This document shows positions 1-7,947 of a DNA stretch of 64,000 nucleotides, piece by piece (position 1 is the first letter of the stretch; every line of letters starts with the position of its first letter). The stretch is from Sphingomonas bacterium (GTDB taxonomy: Bacteria > Pseudomonadota > Alphaproteobacteria > Sphingomonadales > Sphingomonadaceae). A program made the position numbers and the translations under genes. Location of the stretch: contig NZ_CAHJWJ010000009.1 in NCBI RefSeq assembly GCF_903642285.1, forward strand, positions 40,772 through 104,771. Reading direction: 5' to 3'. The notes beneath the pieces are model-generated. The model was not told the DNA's origin and searched no databases. It saw only the letters and a list, made by a program, of their open reading frames with translations.

Positions 1-473
1 TAGATGTCGACCGGCACCACCCGGTCGCAGCCGCGGACCACGCTGTAGCTATAATGGTAATAGCCGCCGCCGTTCGCGCAACTCCCCATCGAGATGACGT
101 ATTTGGGCTCCGACATCTGATCGTAGACCTTGCGGAGCGCAGGTGCCATCTTGTTGCACAGCGTGCCGGCGACGATCATCACGTCCGACTGGCGCGGGGA
201 CGCGCGCGGCGCGGCGCCGAAGCGTTCGAGGTCGTAGCGCGGCATGTTGACGTGGATCATCTCGACCGCGCAGCATGCGAGCCCGAACGTCATCCACCAG
301 AGCGAGCCGGTGCGCGCCCATTGGAACAGATCCTCGGTCGAGGTGACCAGGAAACCCTTGTCGGTCAGTTCCCCGTTCAGGCCGTCGAAATACGCCGGAT
401 CGGGTTTTACGATCGATGCGCTTTCGGGATTGTTGACCAATCCGATCGGCCCGGAATGTGCCTCTATTCCCAA
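1..473 (-). CDS. nuoB: NADH-quinone oxidoreductase subunit B, partial (3' end beyond window)
   Basis: Peripheral-arm subunit of respiratory complex I; it carries the N2 [4Fe-4S] cluster next to the quinone site. The frame shows the family core [15 protein letters not shown] with the paired cysteines at about residues 67-68, then [20 protein letters not shown] near residues 130-150. The fourth cluster cysteine (normally PGCPP) lies outside the window. I start at a TTG at 473-471, overlapping the end of nuoA by 10 bases: it gives the expected MG-type N-terminus and has a GAAGAAGGGAG ribosome site about 7 bases upstream. An ATG-initiated reading in this stretch belongs to another frame and does not encode NuoB. 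About 157 codons are visible. Co-transcribed with nuoA. Confidence 0.95.
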   Translation of the reverse strand, partial: MGIEAHSGPIGLVNNPESASIVKPDPAYFDGLNGELTDKGFLVTSTEDLFQWARTGSLWWMTFGLACCAVEMIHVNMPRYDLERFGAAPRASPRQSDVMIVAGTLCNKMAPALRKVYDQMSEPKYVISMGSCANGGGYYHYSYSVVRGCDRVVPVDI

Positions 474-838
474 TCGAGCGCTCCCTTCTTCCAGGCATAG
501 GCAAGACCCAATGCCAGTTCGGCGATGAAGCCCATCATCGCGAACCATGCGACCCACCCGAGATGGAAGACGCTGACCGCCCAGGGATAGATGAACGCCG
601 CCTCCAGATCGAACACGATGAAGAGGATAGCGACGAGGTAGAACCGCACGTCGAACTGGCTCCGCGGGTCCTCGAACGCGGGGAAGCCGCATTCATATTC
701 GCTCAGCTTCTCCGCATCCGGCTTGTGCGTGCCCGTCAGACGCGAGACGAGCATCGGCAGGAACACGAACGTGCTCGACAAGGCGAGCGCCACCCCCAGG
801 AAAAGGAGGATCGGCAGATAGTGCGACAGGTCGACCAA
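464..838 (-). CDS. nuoA: NADH-quinone oxidoreductase subunit A
   Basis: Small membrane-arm subunit of complex I, 124 residues. Three hydrophobic segments are visible (about 7-30, 64-86, 90-115). The family signature runs through the middle: [20 protein letters not shown] followed by [14 protein letters not shown]. The only start that gives the normal N-terminus is a TTG (838-836) preceded by GAGAAG. The end overlaps the start of nuoB by 10 bases, indicating translational coupling. This is the first gene of the nuo operon; the 130 bases upstream would hold its promoter, but I see no clear -35/-10 pair there. Confidence 0.95.
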   Translation of the reverse strand: MVDLSHYLPILLFLGVALALSSTFVFLPMLVSRLTGTHKPDAEKLSEYECGFPAFEDPRSQFDVRFYLVAILFIVFDLEAAFIYPWAVSVFHLGWVAWFAMMGFIAELALGLAYAWKKGALDWE

Positions 839-967
839 GAGGCTTCTCGCAAGTGCGAAGGGAACAGGGCTGCCTTAGGAGGATGGGCGAAGGGGAGCAA
901 GGCGTGGCAGGCGTCAGAATCGCGCGTAGTTGACCTCGATTGGTGCCTTTGATCGGAAGGCGGACCT

Positions 968-1780
968 TTACCGCAAGGCCCCCGCCACCAGCTTGTGAAG
1001 CTTGGAATGGATGCCGTCGTTCGCGGCCAGGAATTCGTTGCGTTCCATCGCGCGGTCGCCGCCGCGGAAATCGGTGACGAAACCGCCCGCTTCCTTCACC
1101 AGCAACAGTCCGGCGGCGACATCCCATGGCTGGAGGCCCGATTCCCAATAGGCGTCGTATCGCCCTGCCGCGACCCAGGCGAGATCGAGCGCGGCGGAAC
1201 CGAAACGACGGATGCCCGCGACCTGCGGCGCGACAGCGCCGAAGATCCGGCTCCACTGCACGAAATCGCCATGCCCCATGAACGGGATGCCCGTCGCGAC
1301 GAGGCATTCGGACAGCTCACGCCGCGCGGACACGCGCAACCTTTGGTCGGTATGCCACGCACCCCGGCCCTTCTCCGCCCAGAAACTCTCGTCGGTCAGC
1401 GGCTGGTAGACGAGCGCGGTCGTGATCTCGCGCTTACCGTTCGCCATTGGCTCCTCGACCGCGATCGAGATGGAGAAATGCGGGATGCCGTGGAGGAAGT
1501 TCGAGGTGCCGTCGAGCGGATCGACGATAAAGCGCGGCTTGTTCGGATCGCCCGCGACCTCGCCGCGCTCCTCCATCAGGAACCCCCAGTCGGGACGGGC
1601 GTGGCTCAGTTCCTCATATAGAGTCTGTTCGGCGCGCTGGTCCGCCATCGACACGAAATCCGCGGGGCCCTTGCGGCTGACCTGCAGCTGCTGGACCTCG
1701 TTGAAGTCGCGCCGCAACCGCGGTGCCGCCTTGCGCGCGGCGCGTTCGATGACGGTCATGAGGCCGGAATGGCTGGGCAT
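968..1780 (-). CDS. Inositol monophosphatase family protein (SuhB-like)
   Basis: A 270-residue Mg2+-dependent phosphatase of the IMPase/FIG superfamily. Metal-site motifs are in order: MEERGE near residues 69-74, FIVDPLDGTSNFLHG at about 84-98 (D87, D90), and PWDVAAGLLLVKEAGG near residue 220. Substrates in the family include inositol-1-phosphate, fructose-1,6-bisphosphate, histidinol phosphate and PAP; sequence alone does not decide. It is a candidate for inositol phosphate dephosphorylation, but it lies about 50 kb from the inositol-3-phosphate synthase. The ATG at 1780 follows GGGGGGAAGAAG; an internal ATG at 1759 is a weaker alternative. Stands between nuoA and EF-P as a probable single gene. 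Confidence 0.9.
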   Translation of the reverse strand: MPSHSGLMTVIERAARKAAPRLRRDFNEVQQLQVSRKGPADFVSMADQRAEQTLYEELSHARPDWGFLMEERGEVAGDPNKPRFIVDPLDGTSNFLHGIPHFSISIAVEEPMANGKREITTALVYQPLTDESFWAEKGRGAWHTDQRLRVSARRELSECLVATGIPFMGHGDFVQWSRIFGAVAPQVAGIRRFGSAALDLAWVAAGRYDAYWESGLQPWDVAAGLLLVKEAGGFVTDFRGGDRAMERNEFLAANDGIHSKLHKLVAGALR

Positions 1781-1792
1781 TTGCTTCTTCTT

Positions 1793-1833
1793 CCCCCCTC
1801 CCTTTCAAGGGAGGGGCTGGGGGTGGGTCGCGC
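1793..1833. repeat. Intergenic palindrome and GC-rich tail
   Basis: The arms CCCCTCCCTT and AAGGGAGGGG form a near-perfect hairpin, followed by GGGGCTGGGGGTGGG. It sits between the EF-P stop and the start of the phosphatase gene. The same CCTCCCC/GGGGAGG character recurs at 24152-24170 and 31890-31997, so it looks like a dispersed element that could also act as a transcription-termination or mRNA-end structure. Confidence 0.6.
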
Positions 1834-1843
1834 CGTCAGGCAC

Positions 1844-1919
1844 CGCGGGCAAAGCCCGCGTCGTCGGCCAAGCGATGCTTGCCGGCCGGTCGGCCGATTG
1901 TGCGATTAGCTTCGCTATT
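1844..1919. repeat. Cluster of triloop hairpins (family D)
   Basis: Three short inverted repeats follow one another: CGCGGGC-AAA-GCCCGCG (1844-1860) followed by TCGTCGG, then AAGC-GAT-GCTT (about 1870-1880), then ATTAGC-TTC-GCTATT (1905-1919). The first and last closely match elements at 12087-12108 and 12147-12161, and the first also matches 11189-11203 on the other strand. Confidence 0.6.
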
Positions 1920-1923
1920 CGTC

Positions 1924-2487
1924 TCAATCAGCACGACGAACGTACGTCTGCTCGTACACATCGACGACAATCTTCGTGCCCGCACCGATATGCGGCGGCA
2001 CCATCACGCGGACGCCGTTGTCGAGGATCGCGGGCTTGTAGCTGGACGAGGCCGTCTGCCCCTTTACCACCGCGTCCGCCTCGACGATCATCGCTTCGAT
2101 CGTATCGGGGAGCTGCACCGATATGGGGCGCTCGTCGTACAGTTCCATGACGACATCCATGCCGTCCTGCAGGAACGCCGCGGCGTCGCCGAGAATGCCC
2201 GCATCCAGCGTGATCTGTTCGTAATTGACCTTGTCCATGAAGGTCAGCGTATCGCCGTCGCGGAACAGATACTGGAAATCCACGGTATCGAGCCGGACGC
2301 GCTCCAGGCTCTCGGCCGAACGGAAGCGGACATTGTTCTTGCGGCCGTCGATCAGGTTTTTCAGCTCGACCTGCATATACGCGCCGCCCTTGCCGGGCTG
2401 GGTATGCTGGATCTTCACGGCGCGCCAGATGCCGCCTTCATATTCGATGATGTTGCCCGGACGGATTTCGACCGCGTTGATCTTCAT
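1924..2487 (-). CDS. efp: Translation elongation factor P
   Basis: Translation factor that binds between the P and E sites and relieves ribosome stalling at consecutive prolines. The 187-residue protein begins [19 protein letters not shown] and has the N-terminal KOW-like domain with the tip loop PGKGGA, in which K33 occupies the residue modified in many bacteria, followed by two OB-fold domains. Length is normal for the family. The frame stays open further upstream, but the ATG at 2487 gives the conserved N-terminus. No EpmA or EpmB modification gene is seen in this window. Monocistronic in appearance. Confidence 0.95.
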   Translation of the reverse strand: MKINAVEIRPGNIIEYEGGIWRAVKIQHTQPGKGGAYMQVELKNLIDGRKNNVRFRSAESLERVRLDTVDFQYLFRDGDTLTFMDKVNYEQITLDAGILGDAAAFLQDGMDVVMELYDERPISVQLPDTIEAMIVEADAVVKGQTASSSYKPAILDNGVRVMVPPHIGAGTKIVVDVYEQTYVRRAD

Positions 2488-2558
2488 GGGGATACCTGCT
2501 GGAAAGAACGACAAGGAAAGCCGGAGGGGGGAACCTCGCGGCAATCCGAGGCGGCGCA

Positions 2559-3155
2559 TTAGCCCGGCAGGTGCCCTGCCGCAAGCAAGGGGTAGGGATC
2601 GATGTCCTCGCCCTGCCACCAATGCTCCTCGGGCCGCATGCGCGTCAGCCCGAAATGAAGGTGGAAATTGCCAACCCCCGCATCGCCGGTATCGCCGACA
2701 TAGCCGAGCGGATCGCCGGCCTTGACCGTCGATCCCTCACGGATATTCGCGGCATAGCCGGCCAGATGCGCGTAATAATAGGTCCAGCGACGATCCCGCG
2801 ATCGGACGTACAATGTCGTGCCACCGCGTACGCTGTGGAACAGCTTCTCCACCGTGCCGGCCGCAGCGGCGACGACCATCGTCCGCGCAGGTGCCGGGAT
2901 ATCGGTCCCGTGGTGCACCCGCGTGCCACCTTCGCGCGGATCGCCCCAGTCGTCGCGCAGGTCGCCACGCGCAATCCCGGCGACCGGGACGATCAGCGCA
3001 TCCCCTCCGCGTGACGGTGCGGCTACGACGCGGGGCTCGACCGCGCGGATGCTGTCGCGGATCCGCACCGCGCTTAGGCCGAACGACGTCATCGACAGGA
3101 ACGCCGCCACCGCGACCGCGATTACGCCGAGGACCCACCAGCCGACGCGGCTCAT
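2559..3155 (-). CDS. M23 family metallopeptidase, membrane-anchored
   Basis: Peptidoglycan endopeptidase fold (LytM/peptidase M23), 198 residues. An N-terminal hydrophobic segment at about residues 5-27 anchors or exports it. Zinc-ligand motifs are HHGTD (H81, D85), YAH (H130) and HLHF (H165/H167), with the complete set present. It is therefore likely to be catalytically active, unlike regulatory LytM proteins lacking metal ligands. The adjacent L,D-transpeptidase gene, four bases away on the same strand, points to a shared cell-wall role. Start ATG at 3155. Confidence 0.9.
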   Translation of the reverse strand: MSRVGWWVLGVIAVAVAAFLSMTSFGLSAVRIRDSIRAVEPRVVAAPSRGGDALIVPVAGIARGDLRDDWGDPREGGTRVHHGTDIPAPARTMVVAAAAGTVEKLFHSVRGGTTLYVRSRDRRWTYYYAHLAGYAANIREGSTVKAGDPLGYVGDTGDAGVGNFHLHFGLTRMRPEEHWWQGEDIDPYPLLAAGHLPG

Positions 3156-3159
3156 TCGC

Positions 3160-4197
3160 CTATTCCTGGAAGATCGCCGGCGTCCCGGGGCGGATCATCA
3201 TCGCCAGCCGCGCCGCGTTCCAGTTCGCCAGACGAACGCAGCCATGGCTTTCGGTCCGTCCGATCAGCGAAGGCTCCGGGGTGCCGTGGATGCCGTAATG
3301 TTCCTTCGACAAATCCAGCCAGACGACACCGACCGGACCGTTCGGTCCCGCCGGCAGCATCGCCTTCTTCTCGCCCTTCTTGGCATCCCAGAACAGGGCC
3401 GGGTTGAAGTGGAATTTGGGATTATAGTCCGCGCCGTAGATCTTCCACGTTCCGAGCGGCAGCGGGTCGTGCGTGCTCCCCGTCGTCACCTGGAACTGCG
3501 CGACCAGCTTGCCGTTCGCGTCATAGGCGCGCAATACCTTGTCCGATTTGCTGACCACGACCTTGGCCGCCACCGGCTGCGTCGAATCGACGTTCAGCAT
3601 CGCCAGCGTCGCGCGCCATTCGGGCTTCAGCTTCGGATCGTAATCCTGCCGATCCGGCAGCGCATCGGGGAACACGACCTTCGTCCCGACGGTCAGCTTC
3701 GTGTCGGCACTGTTGAGCGCCACCAGCGTTTCGGGCGTCGTGTGGAACCCCTCGGCCAGCTTCTCCATCGGCGTGCGGTAGTTGAGCGCGGGCAGCTTGG
3801 CCTGCGCATCCTCGCCATGCGGGATTTCGGGGGTATACTGATAGTCCAGCATCTCCTTCGTCAGCGCGATCTCGACCGTCGGCCGCCAATGGCGATAGGG
3901 GAACAGCGCCTTCAGCGTCGCCGCGTCGGGGTCGCCCGTCACGGGCAGCCCCTGACTTTCCTGAAATCCCTTGATCGCCGCCGTGAACGACATGCCGCGA
4001 TGGCCGTCGAGGACACCCGGCGAAAACCCGAGATGGTCCAGGATCACCTGCACGTGCAGCACGTCCATATCGAGCTTCGCCGCGGAGGCGGCGGCCGGTG
4101 TCGGGGTGGCGACGGATGCAGGGGTCGCAGCGGGCGTCTGCGCCATGACGGATGCAGCCGCACCCAAAACGGATGCGACGATAATCGATTTTACCAT
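3160..4197 (-). CDS. L,D-transpeptidase (YkuD domain) with peptidoglycan-binding domain
   Basis: Periplasmic enzyme expected to form 3-3 peptidoglycan cross-links or attach proteins to the cell wall. From the ATG at 4197 it is 345 residues: signal peptide (1-19), an Ala/Pro/Thr linker, a PG_binding_1-type helix bundle (about 45-95), then the YkuD catalytic domain ending in HYGIHGT...SHGCVR, with catalytic cysteine near residue 320. The frame is open for about 220 more codons upstream, but GGGGAG just before 4197 and the signal peptide that follows decide the start. The downstream M23 peptidase is four bases away, so the two are probably co-expressed. Confidence 0.92.
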   Translation of the reverse strand: MVKSIIVASVLGAAASVMAQTPAATPASVATPTPAAASAAKLDMDVLHVQVILDHLGFSPGVLDGHRGMSFTAAIKGFQESQGLPVTGDPDAATLKALFPYRHWRPTVEIALTKEMLDYQYTPEIPHGEDAQAKLPALNYRTPMEKLAEGFHTTPETLVALNSADTKLTVGTKVVFPDALPDRQDYDPKLKPEWRATLAMLNVDSTQPVAAKVVVSKSDKVLRAYDANGKLVAQFQVTTGSTHDPLPLGTWKIYGADYNPKFHFNPALFWDAKKGEKKAMLPAGPNGPVGVVWLDLSKEHYGIHGTPEPSLIGRTESHGCVRLANWNAARLAMMIRPGTPAIFQE

Positions 4198-4259
4198 GAC
4201 CTGCTCCCCGGAACTCATACGCTCCGCCATCCAACACATAAAACATGGATAAGGTCCGG

Positions 4260-4937
4260 TCAGCCGAGCAAGGCCGTAAACGCGTCGATCGCCGCCCCTT
4301 CGTCGCCGCCCCAGACCGCGTTCGACACCGCGATGAAATCGGTGCCCGCGTCGATGAGCGTCCCCGCATTGGCAGGCGTGATCCCGCCGATGGCGACCGA
4401 AGGGATTTCGAAGATCGTCGCCCACCAGGACAGGATCGACGGGTCCGGCCGGTGTTTCGTCACCTTCGTTTCGGTGGGATAGAAGGCACCGAACGCGACA
4501 TAGTCCGCGCCATTCTCCCCCGCCTCCATCGCCAGGTGGCGGCTGTCGTGGCACGTCACCCCGATCTGCGCCGTCGCGCCCAGTTCCGCGCGCGCCTCCC
4601 GGGGGTCGCCGTCGCCCTGCCCCAGATGTACCCCGTCCGCACCCAGCCGTTTCGCGAGCGCCACGCTGTCGTTGACGATGAAGGCGACATCGGCGTCGGC
4701 GCAAATCCGTTGCAGCGGTTCGGCAAGCCGCGCTGCCTCGTGCTGATCGACATCCTTCACCCGGAACTGGAACGCCGCGACCGGCCCGGCACCGAGCGCA
4801 CGCGCCAGCCGGTCGGGAAATGTACCGCCAACCGCGAGCGGCGAGACGAGATAGAGCTGGCACGGCGGCCGCCGCAGATCCCGGACGAAGGCCGCCGCGA
4901 AATCGGGGTCGAGCGGGCCGAGCGGGTCTTCAGTCAT
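4260..4937 (-). CDS. thiE: Thiamine phosphate synthase
   Basis: Joins the thiazole and pyrimidine halves of thiamine. 225 residues with a (beta/alpha)8 layout and the TMP-synthase landmarks QFRVKD (pyrophosphate site; usually QLRxK), FIVNDSVALA, GADGVHLGQGD, IGVTCHD (often GxSxH) and SVAIGGI near the C-terminus. The overall match is good although some motif residues are variant. It overlaps the upstream PH-like membrane protein gene by 8 bases, ending a minus-strand run that begins with fba. No TPP riboswitch is apparent in front of it. Confidence 0.85.
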   Translation of the reverse strand: MTEDPLGPLDPDFAAAFVRDLRRPPCQLYLVSPLAVGGTFPDRLARALGAGPVAAFQFRVKDVDQHEAARLAEPLQRICADADVAFIVNDSVALAKRLGADGVHLGQGDGDPREARAELGATAQIGVTCHDSRHLAMEAGENGADYVAFGAFYPTETKVTKHRPDPSILSWWATIFEIPSVAIGGITPANAGTLIDAGTDFIAVSNAVWGGDEGAAIDAFTALLG

Positions 4938-5406
4938 CGGCCGCGCCTAGCCGCTCCATCGCCGCGACGAAAGCCGTGCGATCGTCGAGGCGATGCGCGA
5001 CCGCATCGATCGACCGTCGCCCGACCCGTTGCGGCACGGCGAGTTCGACGACGATGTTGGGATAGGCGATCAACGCGAGATTGAGCGTCGCACGGCGTTT
5101 CACGAACGCGGCGTCCCATTGGCCGCGCAACCCGGCGATGTCGCTCACGGGTATCGCGACCCTCTTTAGCGTCCCGGCGCGCATTACCAGCATCCCGGCA
5201 TCCAGCGTCACCGGCAAGCGCCGGAACGAACGGATACCCGCGACCAGCCAGACGATCGATGCGAGGGTCGCGATCGATAGGACGATCGCGACCGCGGGTT
5301 TCCACATCGCGAGCAGCGCGTGGACGACGACGAACTCTATCGACGCCAGTCCGACCAGCACCCACATCATCGGCGCGACCGAGCGATGATAGGCGAAGTC
5401 CTGCAT
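4930..5406 (-). CDS. Two-TM small membrane protein, PH-like fold (hypothetical)
   Basis: 158 residues. Two hydrophobic segments at about 12-30 and 35-57 are followed by a soluble tail with the alternating pattern of a bacterial PH-like domain (LDAGMLVMRAG...KRVAIPVSDIAGLRG). No catalytic motif is visible and the function is unknown. Overlaps the start of thiE by 8 bases and follows the DUF2834 gene by 38 bases, so it is probably in the same transcript. Confidence 0.75.
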   Translation of the reverse strand: MQDFAYHRSVAPMMWVLVGLASIEFVVVHALLAMWKPAVAIVLSIATLASIVWLVAGIRSFRRLPVTLDAGMLVMRAGTLKRVAIPVSDIAGLRGQWDAAFVKRRATLNLALIAYPNIVVELAVPQRVGRRSIDAVAHRLDDRTAFVAAMERLGAADD

Positions 5407-5444
5407 TCAGGGAGCGCCGAGTCCGGCGAGCGGCCGATCCGGCG

Positions 5445-5777
5445 TCACGACCTAAGCGCCCGTTCACGCAGCGCGAGGAAGATCGGCAGTCCGCTCGATC
5501 CGCCCACCAGAAGCGTCGCCGCGATCGCCACCCATGCATGCCCCACCCTATCGCGCTTCGCCTGTACGATAACGAACAGGATCACGACGACTGCCGAGAC
5601 GATGACATCAAAGGCGAAAAAACTGCTGATCCGATTGACGAACAGATCGCCTAAGAAGCGACCGACATCCAGCCCGTTCGCCGCGACCCAAGACACGAAC
5701 GGAACGAGCGGAAGCACGGTGCCGGCCACCGCAAAGGCAATGTAGGCCGTCAGCAGCTTGCCGCGCCGCAATCTCAT
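5445..5777 (-). CDS. DUF2834 domain membrane protein
   Basis: 110 residues with three predicted membrane spans (about 7-27, 50-70, 77-97). The pattern TVLPLVPFVSW...NRISSFFAFDVIVSAVVV matches my recollection of DUF2834 proteins, whose function is unknown. The ATG at 5777 overlaps the fba stop in an ATGA junction, so it is translationally coupled to the aldolase gene. Confidence 0.82.
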   Translation of the reverse strand: MRLRRGKLLTAYIAFAVAGTVLPLVPFVSWVAANGLDVGRFLGDLFVNRISSFFAFDVIVSAVVVILFVIVQAKRDRVGHAWVAIAATLLVGGSSGLPIFLALRERALRS

Positions 5778-6682
5778 TCCTCGCCCAGATAGATGCGGAT
5801 GATGCGATCCAGCATCGCCAGCGCCTCGTCGCGCGGGCGCTGGAAGGTGTTGCGGCCGATGATCGAGCCGTGACCGCCGCCGTCGCGGATGTCGCGCGCA
5901 TCCTGGAACACCGAATCCTCGCCCTTCGACGCGCCACCCGAAAAGACGTTGATCCGCCGCCCGGCAAAGCTCGCCTGAACCATATGCGCCACCCGCTTCG
6001 ACTGGGTCGACCAATCGCCCTTGGCGTAGATCGGCTTGGCTTCCTTTTGCTCGATATGATCGGTCGGCAACTTGGTCTTGATGATGTGCGCACCGAGCAA
6101 CGCCGCCATATGCGCGGCATAGGCCCCGACGTCGAGCGCGAGTTCGCCGTCCTTCGTCAGATCGCCGCCGCGCGGGTAGCTCCAGATCACGGTCGCGATG
6201 CCGGCCGCCTTCGCTTCTTCGGACAGCGCGCGGATTTCCTCCATCATGTCGAAGATCTTGTCCGACCCCGGATACAGCGTGAAGCCGATCGCCGCGCAGC
6301 CCAGCCGAACCGCATCCGCCACGCTGCCCGTGATCGCCTGATCGATCGAGGTCGCCCAGCTGTTCGAGCTGTTGACCTTCAGAATCGTCGGCATCTGCGC
6401 GCCGAACGTGTCGGCACCCGCCTCGATCATGCCGAGCGGCGCGGCGAAGGCGGACAGCCCGGCGTCGATCGCCAATTGCCAATGGTAATGCGGATCATAT
6501 CCGGCCGGGTTGATCGCGAAGCTGCGCGCGGGGCCATGCTCGAAACCCTGGTCGACCGGCAGGATCAGAAGCTTGCCGGTACCGCCCAATCGCCCCTGCA
6601 TCAGGATCCGCGCGAGATTGGCCTTCACGGCAGGGCTGGTGGATTCGAATTTGTCGAGGATCGTCTTAACGGCGGGGGTCAT
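5774..6682 (-). CDS. Fructose-bisphosphate aldolase, class I (archaeal-type, DhnA/FbaB family)
   Basis: Glycolytic/gluconeogenic cleavage of fructose-1,6-bisphosphate. 302 residues with DhnA-family features: LLILPVDQGFEHGPARSF near residue 37-55, GFTLYPGSD, VIWSYPRGG, a Schiff-base lysine candidate in HIIKTKLPTD, and NVFSGGASKG. It is unrelated in sequence to the class II enzymes many proteobacteria use. It lies downstream of gap and pgk, though a toxin-antitoxin pair and an opposite-strand thioredoxin-like gene intervene. Coupled by ATGA to the DUF2834 gene. Confidence 0.9.
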   Translation of the reverse strand: MTPAVKTILDKFESTSPAVKANLARILMQGRLGGTGKLLILPVDQGFEHGPARSFAINPAGYDPHYHWQLAIDAGLSAFAAPLGMIEAGADTFGAQMPTILKVNSSNSWATSIDQAITGSVADAVRLGCAAIGFTLYPGSDKIFDMMEEIRALSEEAKAAGIATVIWSYPRGGDLTKDGELALDVGAYAAHMAALLGAHIIKTKLPTDHIEQKEAKPIYAKGDWSTQSKRVAHMVQASFAGRRINVFSGGASKGEDSVFQDARDIRDGGGHGSIIGRNTFQRPRDEALAMLDRIIRIYLGEE

Positions 6683-6700
6683 CAGGTATCTCCTTGCGAT

Positions 6701-7027
6701 CTATAGAGAGAGCCAGCGCCGAAGCGCCTGGTCCACGGAAAACATCACCTCGTCGGGAACGTGGCCGATCAGTCCACCGATCCGTTCGCGCCTGATTGCC
6801 TGAACAAGGTCGATCTCGACCTCGCTATCCTTGAGCAGACCGTTGTCCCCGGTCGGTGAAAGCGAAATGCGGTACAGATGATCGCCCGACGTCGCGCCGG
6901 TAATCGGACATACGGTGATCCCCGGGTGATAGGCATTGAACTCGTCGGCCTGTACGATCAGGCTCGGCCTGGGCTTGGTCGAGAAATCGCCACGGCCAAG
7001 CGCGGCGACGATATCGCCGCGTTTCAC
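6701..7027 (-). CDS. Type II toxin, PemK/MazF family
   Basis: 108 residues starting MKRGDIVAA, with the family core KPRPSLIVQADEF, VCPITG and GLLKDSEVEIDLVQAIRRERIG. Members are ribosome-independent or ribosome-dependent mRNA endonucleases held inactive by the cognate antitoxin. The GTG start at 7027 overlaps the antitoxin stop as GTGA, the usual antitoxin-first coupled arrangement. The pair sits between pgk and fba. The 18-base gap to fba suggests possible read-through. Confidence 0.9.
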   Translation of the reverse strand: MKRGDIVAALGRGDFSTKPRPSLIVQADEFNAYHPGITVCPITGATSGDHLYRISLSPTGDNGLLKDSEVEIDLVQAIRRERIGGLIGHVPDEVMFSVDQALRRWLSL

Positions 7028-7290
7028 GACCGATGCGGATCGGTGCCGGTCAGATCATTCAAATCGTCATCGGCCGCCGCCAATATCTCCCATGCCCGGT
7101 CTTCGTCGGTCCACCCCCGCGCTGCCGCGCGCAAGGACTGTCGCCGCGCTTCCGCCAGATATGCCTCGTCATGGCGTTCGACATAGCGCCGTACCGCCTC
7201 GCGGGCGATATCGCTCTTGCTGCGACCCTGCGACCGCGCGACCGCGGCGAGACGCTGTTCCAATTCACTATCGATCCTGACGCCCAGCAT
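7024..7290 (-). CDS. Ribbon-helix-helix antitoxin
   Basis: 88 residues from the ATG at 7290 (CAGGAG lies about 10 bases upstream). Residues 1-45 (MLGVRIDSELEQRLAAVA...SKSDIAREAVRRYVERH) form a MetJ/Arc-like ribbon-helix-helix DNA-binding domain; the acidic C-terminal tail is the probable toxin-binding part. It should repress its own operon together with the PemK-like toxin encoded next. Confidence 0.88.
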   Translation of the reverse strand: MLGVRIDSELEQRLAAVARSQGRSKSDIAREAVRRYVERHDEAYLAEARRQSLRAAARGWTDEDRAWEILAAADDDLNDLTGTDPHRS

Positions 7291-7431
7291 CGCGGGATGC
7301 TCCTGTTCAACATGTAAAACATAAGGCCGTCTTTCGCTTGGCGCAACCGTGGATGCCTCGTCGAAACGGGAAAGGACGGATTGACGAACGGCCGCAAATC
7401 CTATTCGCTGTGCTGGAACAGGGAGCAAATG

Positions 7432-7947
7432 ATGAAGCGGCGAACGATCTCGACATTGATGTTCGCGGTGGCGGCGAGCCTGTCGGTGGGTGCCGCGGCG
7501 AAGGATCCCAAGATCGGTGCGCCCGCGCCCAGGTTCGAGCTGACGCTGATCGACGGCACGAAAGTCTCGTCCGACGAATTGCGCGGGCAGGTCGTCGTAC
7601 TGAATTTCTGGGCGACCTGGTGCGGGCCGTGCAAGCGTGAGTTGCCTTTGCTCGACGCCTATTACCGTATCCAGAAGCCCCATGGCCTTCGCGTGTTCGC
7701 CGTGGCGACCGAAGACTCGCTACCGATGTACCAGCTCAAGCCGCTCTTCGCCGCGCTGGCGATCCCCTCGGCACGGCGGATGAAGGGGCCCTATGGGGAC
7801 ATGCATGCGGTCCCGACGAACTTCGTGATCGACCGCGCGGGCGTGGTGCGTTACGCGAAGGCGGGCGCGTTCGATCTGGACGCGATGAACACGCTGCTCG
7901 TACCGCTGCTCCGGGAACCCGTCCCGGCCCCCGCCCCCGTCACCTAG
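7432..7947 (+). CDS. TlpA-like thioredoxin-family protein, periplasmic
   Basis: 171 residues from the ATG at 7432, chosen because GGGAG ends 6 bases upstream; ATG 7429 is also possible. A signal peptide ([22 protein letters not shown]) precedes a thioredoxin fold with [12 protein letters not shown] (C64, C67) and VPTNFVID (cis-proline). Expected to be a periplasmic disulfide reductase or oxidase. It stands alone on the plus strand amid minus-strand glycolysis genes, with its end overlapping the pgk stop by 4 bases. Confidence 0.9.
   Translation: MKRRTISTLMFAVAASLSVGAAAKDPKIGAPAPRFELTLIDGTKVSSDELRGQVVVLNFWATWCGPCKRELPLLDAYYRIQKPHGLRVFAVATEDSLPMYQLKPLFAALAIPSARRMKGPYGDMHAVPTNFVIDRAGVVRYAKAGAFDLDAMNTLLVPLLREPVPAPAPVT

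Noticed and set aside
4200..4259. TPP riboswitch in front of thiE
   Set aside because: This stretch is downstream of thiE on its own strand; upstream, thiE overlaps the preceding gene, leaving no room for a riboswitch.
4198..4863. Upstream extension of the L,D-transpeptidase frame over thiE
   Set aside because: It would destroy the signal peptide and is antisense-free shadow of thiE on the same strand; GGGGAG marks the start at 4197.
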